Shown here piece by piece: positions 25,038-37,394 of a stretch of 64,000 nucleotides of DNA. Position 1 is the stretch's first letter, and the number at the start of each line of letters is the position of its first letter. Under the pieces are notes generated by a model. That model worked only from the letters and a program-made list of their open reading frames with translations. It did no database searches and had not been told where the DNA came from. Source of the stretch: Toxotes chatareus (taxonomy: Eukaryota; Chordata; Actinopteri; Toxotidae). The stretch spans positions 2,287,001 to 2,351,000 of the forward strand of contig CM028895.1 in assembly GCA_016801885.1 (NCBI GenBank), read 5' to 3'. A program made the translations under genes and the position numbers.

Positions 25038-27760
25038 TCAAACACAACAGGAAGGAGCTTTCACAGAGCTGTAGATCACTGCATCATCACCATCTCCACT
25101 CAGAACCTGGAAAACAACACACAAACAGGTCAACACATGAATTACACAACATTCAATGACACAGAATTATACAAGCGAAAGAAACACTGTGAATTCCAGC
25201 ACCTCAAAAAATCCAGCACCAGTGACTCAGTATAGTTGGATCAGACTGAAGGTTTGTACATGTACTGAGCATCTCACAGTCCTTACATGTGCTTTAAAGA
25301 CACATGTGGAGAGAGAATAAATACAAACAGCAAAGAGCGTAAGATTGTACTGGGTGTCCTGACTGGTTCCTGTAGAAGTGTTTGAACTCAGATTTAATCA
25401 AATTTTGATTGATTCTTTTTAAAACTCACATTGTTTTCATCCATCTGTGTTTTGTTCCCTGAAAATGGAAAAGAGAGACTTGGCTTTAGCTTGCACAGGT
25501 AAAATCCAGGTTCATTAAACTTGTTGATTATTTAAAAGTTTCATCTGTGAATGTTCTCCACCTCCAGTTCTCTTCCATGTATTCACTGCCACAACAGATA
25601 TTATGAGCACTAATAAACCCACTGTCACAATGACAACACGAAGCCAACCTGGACAGAGAATGAGAACATGAAAAACACTGTGACTGCAGCGTTCTGCTCT
25701 GTTCAAAGTCCTGCAGCTCAAAGAAGAGAGAAATGCATATCCTTTTTCAAAACTGCTCACTCATTGTAAACAGTTCATCATGTTCTCACCTGTTTCCTGT
25801 CCTGAGATCAAAGTACTGAAGGTAAACTGCTGCACGTTTCCACTGTTGTTATCTGTCACTTTACACCTGAAGGACTCAGAATTCTTTGATTTGTAAATAT
25901 AATGAGAAATTGTAAAGGTCACAATGTCTGAACAGTCAGACGGTAATATCATCATGCTTTTGTTATATTTGTCCACAGTTTCACCTTCATACAGCCACTT
26001 CACTGTGTGTTTACACTGTTCATATGTGGACACAGAGCAGTTTAACGTCACCTTATCACTGCCCTGATGTTCAGTCACTGGTGAAGATGAAGATTATGTG
26101 AGAGAAAGACAACAAGAGTAAAACTTCATCAGTGTGATCAGAATTATTGGAATGTTTCAGTTTGTTGTTCTAACAAAACAGTTTGAGCTGAAAACATTAA
26201 GATGGAAATACTCACTGGTAACAACAGACAGATGAACCACAGAGTCTGGACCTTGTTGTCGTCCTGATTCAAACTGTCTGCAGGTGTAAAGACCAACATC
26301 CTGAACTGTGACCTTCTTTATAACCAGAGAACAGTTCTCTGTAACACTCAGTCTGTCTGATTTAGATTTGGCTTCTTCACTGATCTGACCACGTTTAACC
26401 AGCTTTGCTGTGTATGTTGAATAACTGAAGGTCCAGTCAGGACTGTTACATTCATCCTGATCATCAAACAGATTTTCACAAGACAAAGTGACGTCTCCTC
26501 CATCTCTGACAATGACAGAGGAGAACTGTCCAATCACAGCTGTGAAAAAGACGAGAGATGAGACACAGAGATATTTTATGTTGACAGCTTGTGTGAGGAT
26601 CATGTTAGATTCAGCAGTGAGTCTCATCCTTTGTTCCCAAGTTTTCAAAAAATTGTGTCATTCTAAACTTTAAAATGCTTAATACAAAAAAACTGTAGTT
26701 TGTAATTATTCCTGTTCTCACCTGAGGACTGAGGGCTGAAGGTGAACAGCTTCTCTTCTTTGCTGTAACCATCAGTCACTTCACACTTAAATAGCTCATC
26801 ATACTTTGGCTTCTTGAGATAAGAGGAAGGAAACGTGACAGTAGCTGAGCAGACAGACTGTGACTGTGTCTCTATGTCTTTGTTTCCTTCGTCCACAGTT
26901 TTACCCTCATACAGCCACTTCACTGTGTGTCTGCACCAGTCATGTATGGACTCAGAGCAGGACAACGTCACCTTATCATAATCCTTACGTCCAGTCACTG
27001 GTGAAGATGAAGATAATGTGAGAGAAAGACAAAAAGAGTAAAACTTCATCAGTGTGATCAGAATTATTGGAATGTTTCAGTTTGTTGTTCTAACAAAACA
27101 GTTTGAGCTGAAAACATTAAGATGGAAATACTCACTGGTAACAACAGACAGATGAACCACAGAGTCTGGACCTTGTTGTCGTCCTGATTTGTTAAACTGT
27201 TGACAGTCGTAACGACCAACATCCTGAACTGTGACCTTCTTTATAACCAGAGAACAGTTCTCTGTAACACTCAGTCTGTCTGATTTAGATTTGGCTTCTT
27301 CACTGATCTGACCATGTTTAACCAGCTCTGCTCTGCTTGTTGAAACTCTGTAGATCCAGGTAGTTCTGTTACATTCACCCTGATCATCCATCACATTTTC
27401 ACAAGACAAAGTGACGTCTCCTCCATCTCTGACAGCGATGACAGAAATCTGTCCAGTTGCTGCTGAGAAGATGAGAAATAAAACAATGATGTGATTTCAG
27501 AATGTGTCTGTTATGTTTCAGTTAATGTGAGAAGGATTTTAGATTCAACAGAAGTTTGTTCATGTGTCTCATCTTCAAACACAAACAGCAGATGTGACTG
27601 GTCATAAACGCAGCTTAGTAAATAATATACCATTAACATTATATGTGAAGTTGAGTTGTGTAATGATGCTGTCATTCATATCTGTACCTGTATCCTTACC
27701 TGTTAACTGAAGCAGCAGGATCATTAATAAAGACGTTTTAATCCATGTGAATTCGACCAT
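25038..27760 (-). CDS. Teleost Ig-superfamily receptor A, V-C-V-C-TM, shortened cytoplasmic tail
   Basis: Exons on the minus strand: signal 27700-27760; V1 27136-27462; C1 26722-26997; V2 26216-26539; C2 25790-26077; TM 25562-25648; tail 25430-25458 and 25038-25106. Phases join throughout (1461 nt, 486 aa). The signal peptide starts MVEFTWIKTSLLMILLLQL. Each V domain has the first Cys (DVTLSC), an extra Cys pair (EC..., ENCSL) and D-x-G-x-Y-x-C. Each second domain has VTL(S/N)C, TVKWLYEG and a late F(K/R)C. The membrane span is about VVIVTVGLLVLIISVVAV. The tail keeps one ITIM-type motif (VIYSSV), then an in-frame TGA at 25038-25040 cuts it short. The donor after the TM exon is weak (GTGGAG); read-through would end the protein at a TAA at 25515. 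The family is a lineage-specific immune-type receptor; I cannot name an ortholog or ligand. Confidence 0.72.
26089..27195 (-). repeat. Tandem duplication of a V-C exon pair inside receptor A (offset 920 bp)
   Basis: The sequence around the V1 donor and preceding intron (about 27010-27190) recurs almost unchanged around the V2 donor (about 26089-26270), exactly 920 bp apart. It includes the intronic run between the C acceptor and the V donor. The exon pairs V1/C1 and V2/C2 therefore arose by a local tandem duplication. Identity is higher in the intron and V 3' end than in the C domains. Confidence 0.85.
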
Positions 27761-29079
27761 CGTGCTCCTTCTGTCTGTTGCATCCCCTGAACTGTCAGAG
27801 TCTCTAAAATAGTTCATCTGTTGGAAAGGTACATCTCACACTTCCTGTGATTAGCATGATGTCACTTCCTCTCAGTGACTATTTTTTGTTGTTTGTTCAG
27901 TGAAATTCAAGTAGAAGGAGCAGAACAGTTTATCTTTGCCTTGAAATGAGAAGTGACAGACAGTTATTGATTAGAGAGAAAAGTGTTTGTGAATGTGGAA
28001 CAGGATTTTATCCAGTGAAAGTCTGCACCAAGGAAACCATATGAAAACTCCTCGCACTCACACTGTGTCCTGTCCCATGATGCATTTGTGACAATGACGT
28101 CTTTCACCTCATTTAGAATAGAAGAAGTTGAATGTGTGAAGATTGTTTGTTGAGATAAATGTGCAGACTGATGTCATGTTCTATAGAAAGTGTTTATTGC
28201 AAATACACAGCAACAGAGCTGGTTAACACACAAATGAGTGAGTCTCTGAAGCAGAGTGTGTCCAATATGTCTGCCTGTCTCTCACCCTCTGCACCACCAG
28301 AGGGAGCCTCAACTCACCTCCTCTGACTGGGGAGGTGAGTTGTGAAGAGAGCAGCTTCAGGCCTCATGTCTGCTCAACTGTCTGTTTACTTCACTGTTTT
28401 CTCACTTTGCCACAATTAATCCACAAAACCAGCAACATAACAGTTTCACCACATTACACTTGGTTAACTTTATGTTTATCATCATTCTGCAAAGATTAAC
28501 ATGAATAAGAAACCTTTAAACTGTTCTCATGTTGCATTACGGGAGTAAAAACTTATTTCTGTTTTCATTTTCCTCCTTCGCTGTCTGACATGAGCTGGTA
28601 CGAATTTTGCACTGACCTGGTTCAGCTGCAGCGAGTGATATTAAATTTACAGCAAAGAAAAATGATGACCTGTTTGGATCCACAGTGAGTGGTGCAGAAA
28701 AAAATACTAATAGATAAATAAATTAAAAACTAATATTAATGAACTGACACCAAACTTCAGTTATCAGTGAGCACTCACTGTTTTTATCAGGAAGCCACAT
28801 GACTGATGAGTTATTAGTTTCACTTATTACATTGTGCTACCAGTCAGTGTATTACGCCCCCTCCTGGATAAAAAAGCTTATCACAGCAGTAAAACCTGGA
28901 AACTGAAATACAGTTCACTTGTAACAGAGAAACATAAATGTAAAAAAGAAGTAAAAATTATTTATTTTTATTTATCATTAGGATTAATTATCATAGTAAA
29001 ATAAATGTCAGTCATTAATACACTGCACCAAAGTTTGGGTGAGAGCTCCCATGGTTTTGGCCTTTCAAACAAACAAAAA
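27761..29079. other. Spacer between the two Ig receptor genes
   Basis: Promoter region of receptor A (just above 27760) and 3' flank of receptor B. No further Ig exon was recognised. An in-frame upstream ATG at 27817 would extend receptor A by 19 residues, but the ATG at 27760 gives the better signal peptide. Confidence 0.45.
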
Positions 29080-29202
29080 AACCAACCAACCAACCATCCA
29101 ACCAACCAACCAACCAACCAACCAACCAACCAACCAACCAACCAACCAACCAACCAACCAACCAACCAACCAACCAACCAACCAACCATCCAACCAACCA
29201 AG
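29080..29202. repeat. (AACC)n tetranucleotide microsatellite
   Basis: Roughly thirty AACC units with two or three ATCC interruptions. On the minus strand it reads as Trp-Leu-Val-Gly repeats, which produce spurious ORFs. It lies about 60 bp beyond the stop codon of receptor B, probably in its 3' UTR. Confidence 0.95.
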
Positions 29203-29263
29203 CCAAACTTTAAATTTGAAATGTGACAGAACTGTGAACTTATTTGTGTTCCTAAATGTTTGG

Positions 29264-31385
29264 TTAGTTGACATTAGCATAGAGGTCAGTGGAGCCTATA
29301 GCAGAACGGGAGGGAGCTTTCACAGTGCTGTAGACCACTGCAACATTTTCATCACCACCACCACCATCACCATCACCCCTAACCTGAGAAACAAGAGGGA
29401 AACAATATTAAACACAAACTGACAAATTCTTGAACACAAAACAGCACAATAACCAGACTTCCCTCACATCCCGAATCCAAAAATCCTGAACATGCTGCTA
29501 CCGAGAGAGAGAGAAAGAGAGGGACAGAGACAGAGACAGAGACAGACATTCCTTTTCTGAAAAGTCTATGACATCACCAGTATAACCGATCAGACAGCTT
29601 ACCCGGACTTCACTGTTGGTCGCTCCGGTGTAGCTGATGGAGACGTAGAATAAACCATGTTCAGGATCAGCCTACGCAGTGAACACAACACAAAGACAGC
29701 TCAGACTGGAATTCTGTGGTCAGTCAGCTGTATCATCGTCCAAAGGATATGAGATTGAAGAGCCGCTGTGCGTCTCATCCGGACACATTTCAGAGAACAA
29801 ATACAAACAGTGAGTGTGAGTTTGCTCTGGCTGTGGTGTTTATTTACTTCAAAGCTCACAGCGTTGTGATCCGTCTGGGCTTTGTTCCCTGAGAAGACAA
29901 AAGAGACGACGTCACAGTGAAAATCAAGGTTTTTCAAAGCTTGTTGTTTTATAAAAGTTTCACCTGCGAATTTTCTCACCTTCAGTTCTTTTCCCTTTCA
30001 TGACTCCCACAACAGTTAACACGAGTGCCAGGAAACCCACAGCTACAATGATGTACAACCACCACCAATCTGAAAAGAGAGAAAGGTTTAAGACGCAGAC
30101 GTGTCTGTGTGTGTGAACATACCGACTGACACACACAGCCGAGAGAAAAACAGAAGGACAGAGAGAACTTTCACTGATTTCCTGAAAACAACAATCGCTT
30201 TCAGTTTCCTCTTTCATACTAAGATGCATGGCCATGCGGAAAGGAAGTTACAGCCTTGCAGGTTTGATGAAGCATCACCGTTTGCAGATGTTGTGTTTAA
30301 CATCTGCTGTAACCAAATTCAAATAAAACGTCATCAAACGAATAATATTCCCACCTGTTTTCTCATGAGGTCTGAGGGAAAACTGCTGTGTTTTTCCACT
30401 GTAAGTATGTTTTATGTTGCACTTCAATATGTCATAGCTCTTTGATTTGTAACTGAAGTGAGTTTCCAGAAAAGTCACGGTGGCCCAGCAGTCAGACCGT
30501 GATGTGTTCCAGTTTGTCTCCACATCTCCATCCGACCACTCCACCCTGTGTTTGCAGGCGTCATGCGTCAGCACAGAGCAGTTTAACGTCACCTTATCTT
30601 CATCCTTATGTTCAGACACTGGTTTAAGGTGGAGATCATGTGAGATAAAGAGAACAAGAGTAAAATTAACTTCATCACTGTGATCGCTGATCAGAATTAT
30701 CCTCAAGTCTCAGTGATGTTGTTGTAACCAGACAGTTTGAGCCGGAAAACATTAGGATGTAAATACTCACTTTTAACAGCAGACAGATGAACCATTGAGA
30801 CTTCACCATGTGAGCTGACATCTTTACAGCCGTACAGACCAACATCCTCAACTGTGACCTCCTTTAAAATCAGGGAACAGTCCGCGGTGAGGCGCAGTCG
30901 GTCTGATTTAACTTTGTCAACAACCTGCCCGTCTCCAATCAGCTTGTTCGGTGCTGATTTGTTTCTTGAACAAAGGAAGAACCATTCAGGGCTGTTACAG
31001 TTCACATGTGTACAGGGCAAAGACACTTCCTCTCCAAGTCTCACAAGTAAGTAGGAGGTTTTCTCTCCTGTTACTTCTGCTGAGAAGATGGAAGAGAAGC
31101 ATGAAAAATAAATGAAACTTATTGAGAAGATCAACATCAGAAGCTTGCAAAGGCGTCTCATCCTCCACTAAAATCATGTTCAACACAATCAATGTTCCAG
31201 CCTGACTTACTGTAAATGAAGGTTAATGAGCAGCTTTCATTCAGTAAATATAGTTACTAACACTGATAAACCTTTTTTTTCCCAATGCAATTCAGATGTT
31301 ACGCGTCCTTACCTGTAAACTGAAGCATCACTATCAGAAATAAAGGCACATGACCCATCTGAGCCGCCATCATCATCATCATCAT
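29264..31385 (-). CDS. Teleost Ig-superfamily receptor B, V-C-TM with ITIM-like tail
   Basis: Seven exons on the minus strand: signal 31313-31385; V 30771-31079; C 30355-30618; TM 29980-30069; tail 29860-29888, 29603-29671, 29264-29383. They join in phase to 954 nt, 317 aa. The start is a run of six ATG codons followed by a hydrophobic signal (VPLFLIVMLQF). The V domain has VSLPC and D-V-G-L-Y-G-C. The second domain has DKVTLNCS, an atypical VEWSDGD in place of VKWLYEG, and LKCNI. The span is about LYIIVAVGFLALVLTVVGV. The tail carries two canonical ITIM motifs (LFYVSI in exon 6, VVYSTV in exon 7) and a terminal TDLYANVN. This suggests an inhibitory type I receptor signalling through SH2 phosphatases; that role is inferred from the motifs. 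It is a paralog of receptor A on the same strand. Confidence 0.78.
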
Positions 31386-34054
31386 GCTGTCGTCTTCCAG
31401 TCCGTGTTTAAGCTCTAAGTTTTTAAAGTCTCTAAACTGATTCTACTGAAGGTTTTGCATATGAACTTCCTGCGATTACAGAGGTTTCTCTTCCTTTTTT
31501 TTTTTTTATTTTTGTCTCTTTTGTTGATATTGACTTTGCAGAGGTGGAGCTTGTTAACTAGACACTTAATCAGGCAGAGGATCACTGACAGGCCAACATA
31601 ACACTGTCTCTATAAAACTACATCAAAAGGCTTCAGTTTCCACCACATCTATTCGTTCTTGTCCTGATGCCTGAACGATACCAATCCAACAGCACGCTGC
31701 TGCCTTCACGCCAATCGTCAGTGCATATTAGTCTGTTAAGATGATCATAACACTACTGAAAGAGATTTGTACCATAATTCAATGCTCCATGATTTCTGTA
31801 ATTTTCCCATCATTAACCTATTAAAAAAAAAACAAGCTAAATGAATTTCACTCTTTTCGGTTTAACTAGGAAAATAGGTTTTATAACACTGTTGTTTTCT
31901 ACGGCTGCAGCAGACAGACAGGTGCCAGTGTCAGTCACTTTGGCCTGTAATAAACATAAAGAAACATATAGTAGGGGTAACCAATATTTTAATGTAATTT
32001 AGATATGAAAGGTTTCATAAAAACTTTTTTCCCAAATTGAGAGAAGGAGGTGAGTTGTTCAGCATTATGCTTATGGCTGGAATGAAATAATGTTAAAACA
32101 CTGCAATAAAACGGGCAGCTTTCGCTACATTAATACAATTTTCCATTTACGTGACGTCACAGAGGTTAAAAAAACAAACAAAAACAAAAACAAGATCCAG
32201 CCGCTGCCTGCATCCACAGAAACCATTAAAGTGTAAGGACGAAAAAAAAACATCACAAGATCATCTGTGAGAAATTCAACACACACTGCTCTCCTGGTAA
32301 ACATGAATGTGCTCTGAAGTCGAGAAATGAAAACGTAAAGAAGAGGTATGTGAAAACAAGTCCCCTTTAAAAACAACATAATACACACACAAAGTCAGAC
32401 TACATCCACATGAAGCCGCGTGATTACACATAAAAACACTGAGTATCTCCACCAGTGTTTTTGTGTCATTTTGGTAAAGATCTCCGTCCACACTGAAACA
32501 CCTTAACGTCTGCTTTGTACTGGACTCACTTTCATCACTGATTAATCAATATGTCAGAGTGACACATTGAAATGACCCAAATATATTCAGTTTACTACGA
32601 AACAGAAAAGAAATTGAAGCTGGAAACCAGGAAATGTTTTTGCTTGGACAAACGACAGATTATCAGAATGACTGAAGATTATTTTTCTGTCAGCTGATTA
32701 AACATTTCAGCTACTGACAAAATCAACACCAACACAGGTTAGTAACACCAGCTGTGCCGTGTGATCCTCTATACTGACTGAGCGATCACAAAGAAAAGCA
32801 GAAGCAAATAAAGATTGTCCTCTTACGGCAGCGTGTTATGATTCACCGACTCAAACACGGTTTTGCAAAAGCTCTATTTTCGGTCGATAACACCTGGTTA
32901 TTGTGGACAGATGCTGAAACAAAGAGGAAAAAAATGTGTTTTTAAATTTAGCCGGATTAATGTGGACGTACTCTGGATCAGTGCAGCAAAGTTAAAGAAA
33001 AAGCACTCAGTCTGGAGGCTGGATACTGGCATTCTGCAGCAGCTGGTCGTGAGACTTCTCACATTGTCATCTTCTCAGTTCGCTGAGGCTTCGACAGCCT
33101 CGTCAGCCTCACAGCCCCTGACTCAACTCTGGGCCTTCAGCTGGCTGGACCCGTGTTCAGGGAAGGGGAAGAACTTCAGCCACCAGCTGGTAAATTCTGA
33201 CCGTGGCTTTTTGATTTGTCCGCTATCGGAGCCATTTCGAATGGTGACCAGCAGGGACCTGGGGGTCCGCTCCTGTGCTCTGAGCTGGTTAGTGAATTCA
33301 TCAAAGTGGCTGGTCAAGCTTTGGAACAGCAAACTCAGGTTTCCTGTCCGTCCCCATCGTTTGTTTTCAGTGCAAATCATTAAGAAAAGTCTTTCTTACA
33401 TCCACTGTGCCTCACACTGAAGGAGCTGTAACAAAGTGCCTCAGTTTGCAGGGGACATTTTTCTTTCTTTTTTTTTTTTTTTTGAAAAAAAAAACCCTCA
33501 GTAACAAAACTAGAATCTCAGTTAAAATAACAAGGAAAAATATACACAAATATATGTTTCAAATATATTATGTACATTTACACAAACTCTTTAAAAAGTT
33601 GATCAACACAAGGCTGCCTCTTCAAAAGTGTTCACACAGACAGTGCCATCATCATCTCACATAATGTAAACACCAGACACTGAGCGTGTTGCTGCTGGAG
33701 ACGACCTTAAACTCCTTCTGCCCTCTTTCCTTTATGTTTAACGTTAACTCCTCCCACAAATGTTTTCTCTTTCCTCAAACTAAAAAGGCAAAAAACATTT
33801 GATAAACACGCGACATACGCAGCACGTCAGTCAGATCTACAGCAACAACACGACATCTCCAAAATGTTCACAAATGCAGGCAGCGTGTCGTCTAATGGGA
33901 AATTATACTAAAGTTAATAAAAACTCCCTACGTTGTATTGCAGTGTGTTTAAGGCCAAACTCCATTTAGTGAACTATAAATTTTACACTTGTTGGCATTC
34001 GTTGTTAATCATATATCCGATAGGTCTGATCCAATTTGAAAACCCAGATTGTGG
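31386..34054. other. Intergenic region and probable PNRC1 3' UTR
   Basis: No supported gene. A plus-strand ORF of 185 codons at 32863-33420 and a minus ORF at 33123-33380 overlap and neither shows a recognisable domain. AT-rich simple sequence and a T15/A9 tract lie near 33470-33495. The part nearest 34054 is likely the 3' UTR of the minus-strand PNRC1 gene. Confidence 0.4.
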
Positions 34055-35837
34055 TCATGATGTATCCTGAACCTTCAGCAGCGACTTTAAATGAAAAGTC
34101 ATTTGCTCTCGGCTTTGGTTGCTGTGTTGAGGCTCGTTTTCTCCCACCCAGTGACTGGGCGGTTTAGGTAAGACACTGGGTGAGGGCGGCTCACTGAACT
34201 TAGCTCCAGCATAAACTTTCTCGCCATCTTTGAGGTATTCGGGCGCGGTTTCAGCAGGCAATGCGCTTGTGATCTTCAAGTTGTTGGAGGCATGGAGAGG
34301 TTTTTTCTGCTCTCGGGATGGAGGCTGGTGGGGAGAAGAGGGCTTATTCGGGCTGCTGTGATCTTTCTTCCTTGTGGCGTGAGAAGCATTAGGTGTTAGG
34401 TCCTGCTTGGGCTTGTGGCTCCTGGTGTTCACATTTTGGGTCATCTGATCGTGTCTGGGAAGGTTGCGGGCAGCTTGGCCTCCTGGCTGCACAGTCCCTC
34501 GCTCCAACCTGCCACCTTTGGATTTCAGCAGCTATAAAACAGAAACAAACAGTTATTAATCCAACAGCAGGAGAAACGTAAACCTGTTATTGAACTTCTG
34601 AAAACAGAACTGATATCATCATGTTGAGTGTAAAACTTAACATTTGATCTTGAAAACACAGAATGTTTTAATCTGTATTTGGCCACTCCGACCAGGTGAC
34701 CAGCTGCTTATTTACATCAGTGGTGGACTATTTTGATAATTAATCATTCCAGTTGCTTTTCTAAGCAAAATGTCAAACATTTGCGGGTTCCAGCAAACCA
34801 GATGTGTGGATGTCTGTTCTTTCTGTCCTCTAAACCTCCTACCCATAGTAACTGCACACTTACACAAGTCAATAACCCATTGCTTCATAACAAAGTCTGT
34901 TAAACTTCCTTCATCATAAAAATTTGTGACGCAGTTTCTTTTCAGTGTTTCGAAAACTGCAGCTTCCTCCCTCCCTTTGTTTTACAGACGAGCCTGTCAG
35001 CCATGTGCAACCTGGGGCATTTTTTCTCAATGAAGCAGCCAATGGAAAGAGGAAGATGGGTTTGTTCATCACATGACTACTTTATCACAAGGATTAGTAA
35101 CTACGTCACCTGAAACTGCCTCGGGCACAACAGTGGATTTCAGCACAATTAAAGGCATGTTATTCCAAGAACGCATGAACTTTTAAAAATAGTGATATAA
35201 AAAAGGGGCAACTAAACATTATTTTCAAATTCTGGCTATTTTCAGAATCAGTCCGTTACTCTTTTGGTTTATAAAACACCAGAAAATAGTGAAAAAAATA
35301 AAACCTGAGGTTCTACTCTGCTATGTATCAGGAAGATACTATACTTCTTCTTACTCTACCCTACTAGTACATTTATTGTCAGCTGTAATTACTTCACAAA
35401 TAAAGATTTTTGCATATATCATGTACTTGATCCTTTAGGCTGATCAGAGCTGCAGCACCAAAGATAATGACATCTATAAACCGAGAGCTCACCTCTTTCT
35501 TGGCTCCCTGTTTGAGATGATGGATGGTCAGTACGGTCTGTGTACCGGCAGGGAGCTCGGTACCGGGCTCAGCCGCGGGTCTGTTGGCAGTTGAGGCAGT
35601 CAGAGTGTTGTTGTTGTGGTCGGACAGACGGATGTTGGGGATGTTTCTCGGAGCTTTCTGGTGGTGGTGCAGCGGCGCCGTCGACCGCAGCTTCCTCCCT
35701 CCTTTCTTCAGCAGCGCCTGCCTCGCTTTGTTGCCCGTGTTCACCCCATCGCTGCTGGAAATCAACAATACCGGGTTGTTGTTTTCGACGTTGCCGATGT
35801 TGGCTTCATCGCTGTGAGCCGGAGATCCGTCCAACAT
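34055..35837 (-). CDS. pnrc1: PNRC1, proline-rich nuclear receptor coactivator
   Basis: Two coding exons on the minus strand, 35493-35837 and 34055-34531, joined in phase 0 to 822 nt (273 aa). The diagnostic C-terminus is present: YAGAKFSEPPSPSVLPKPP followed by SHW, then an NR-box-type LKSLL (LxxLL) in FHLKSLLKVQ. The splice junction reads KKE|LLKSKGG, aligning with RKEVLKSKMG of human PNRC1, which favours PNRC1 over the single-coding-exon PNRC2. PNRC proteins bind nuclear receptors through the SH3-type proline motif and LxxLL, and they contact the DCP1/DCP2 decapping machinery. The N-terminal exon is low-complexity and poorly conserved, as usual for the family. The start at 35837 is the first ATG of the open frame. 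Confidence 0.92.
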
Positions 35838-37394
35838 TTTTCTGAAGTGGCGAAAACATAAACGGGCTGTGAAATTCCTCTGCAGCTAAGTTGTTTTGGC
35901 TAACAACGTCACAAGCTAACAGTTAGCTAAGTGGGTAAAACACTTTCTTATCCAAAGTGTCGTTTCAAAGAAAGAACTGATTAAAGAATATAACGTTATA
36001 TTGTCGTCTCAGAAGTTCCGTGATGTTATCAATTTTTTAATTATTTCTGCTGCTAAAAATTATCGACAGACGTCTTGTTCCGAGATGGCGCGTCTATGCT
36101 AGCGAGCTTGTAAAAGCAGAAGCATATCTATGGCTGAGCTAGCCACAATAAAAGACGGAACTTCCGGTTATTTCTTTCAAATTAAAATGACGACTGTTCA
36201 TTCACAACACAGCATTAAGTTGTGTTGCGAACTGAAGAATCTGCAGTGCATGAAAACTTCTGTTCTGTTAAAAAAAATAAAGACATTTGCACATATGAAG
36301 AGCTCACGTGATATAATGTTTTGCCATAATTTAAACTACCCAACAGTACATACATGTCGAGCCGAAATTATGAGTTCATCGATCGCTTAGTTGAGAAAAT
36401 TGGCTATTTTGATTTGGTTAAAATTGAGAAGCTCTAGCTTCTCAAATGTGACGATTTGCTGTTGTAGAATGAAGCGTATGGATGCTGTATCGTCGTCGTC
36501 CCTTTTTCACACTATTATTTTGTAGACAGATTTTCCCAACTTCTGGTGTTGTTCTGTGTCACTTGACCTGTTTCTAGTTCCGGGGCCCCTGTTTCCAGTA
36601 AGAGGTGTTAAAATTTCATCCTGTCAGTGACGTTTTACCTTTTTATTTGGCTGCACCTTTTGGAGGCGGAGCACAACAGTAACCGACATAAAAACAGAAG
36701 AATCCTGTGCAGTTCAGATCCATCATAGGAGAACTGTGAGGCTGCAACCAACAATTCTATTTGTTATCAATACGTCTGACAATAGTTGTTTCCAGTAATT
36801 GACTGCTCAGTGTATACACATTCTCTCGCACAGTATGCACAAACACACATCCACTGACACTGCACACAGGTCTGGTATCACACAGTTTTACTGTAGAAAA
36901 CGTTTGACCACTTTTTGTTCACAACAGACCCCAAACTCACCTTCATTAACATTCGGTAAAATGTGCGTCTCTTCACTACGTCTACTCCGCCATCCTTCAT
37001 TTTAGAGCCAGGATGAACTTCAAAAAACACTGACAATAAACTGGTGGGCTGGTACTTTTTTTTTCCATACGTTATGTTTTAAGTGCACAAAAGTCCTAAA
37101 AACTACTACTCGTGAGTGAAAAAACAGTCGCTTTAATCCACTACATAATGGCCTAATAAGTATTTGGCAAAGAGAACCAAGAAACTGAAAGGCAAATCTG
37201 AAACTCACATGGGAGGACATGTTAAAGGTTTGTTTCAGTACAAAAAATAGATATATAAACAATATACAAATACAACATAAACATCTAAATATCCATCCCT
37301 GTGAGTGCAGTACATTTCATTTGTCACCATGACGTCTGAAGGCAAATCAAAGAGACATGGAGGTGGAACTTCGTCTGGGTGTTGGAGTCAGGGC
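35838..37394. other. PNRC1 promoter/5' UTR and CRIP2-like 3' UTR
   Basis: No coding exon was seen. The segment just above 35837, to about 36090, is the likely PNRC1 5' UTR and promoter. The segment just below 37394 is the likely 3' UTR of the CRIP2-like gene. The middle is AT-rich with no recognised element. Confidence 0.45.

Noticed and set aside
29080..29202. CRISPR-like array
   Set aside because: A simple tetranucleotide repeat with no unique spacers in a vertebrate genome.
28968..29280. Trp-Leu-Val-Gly repeat ORFs and Asn-Gln-Pro-Thr repeat ORFs
   Set aside because: Translations of the (AACC)n microsatellite.
32863..33420. Plus-strand ORF of 185 codons and overlapping minus ORF at 33123-33380
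   Set aside because: No recognised domain, no supporting splice sites, and both strands are open over the same stretch. A decayed mobile element is possible (GTGGACG motifs at either side) but not shown.
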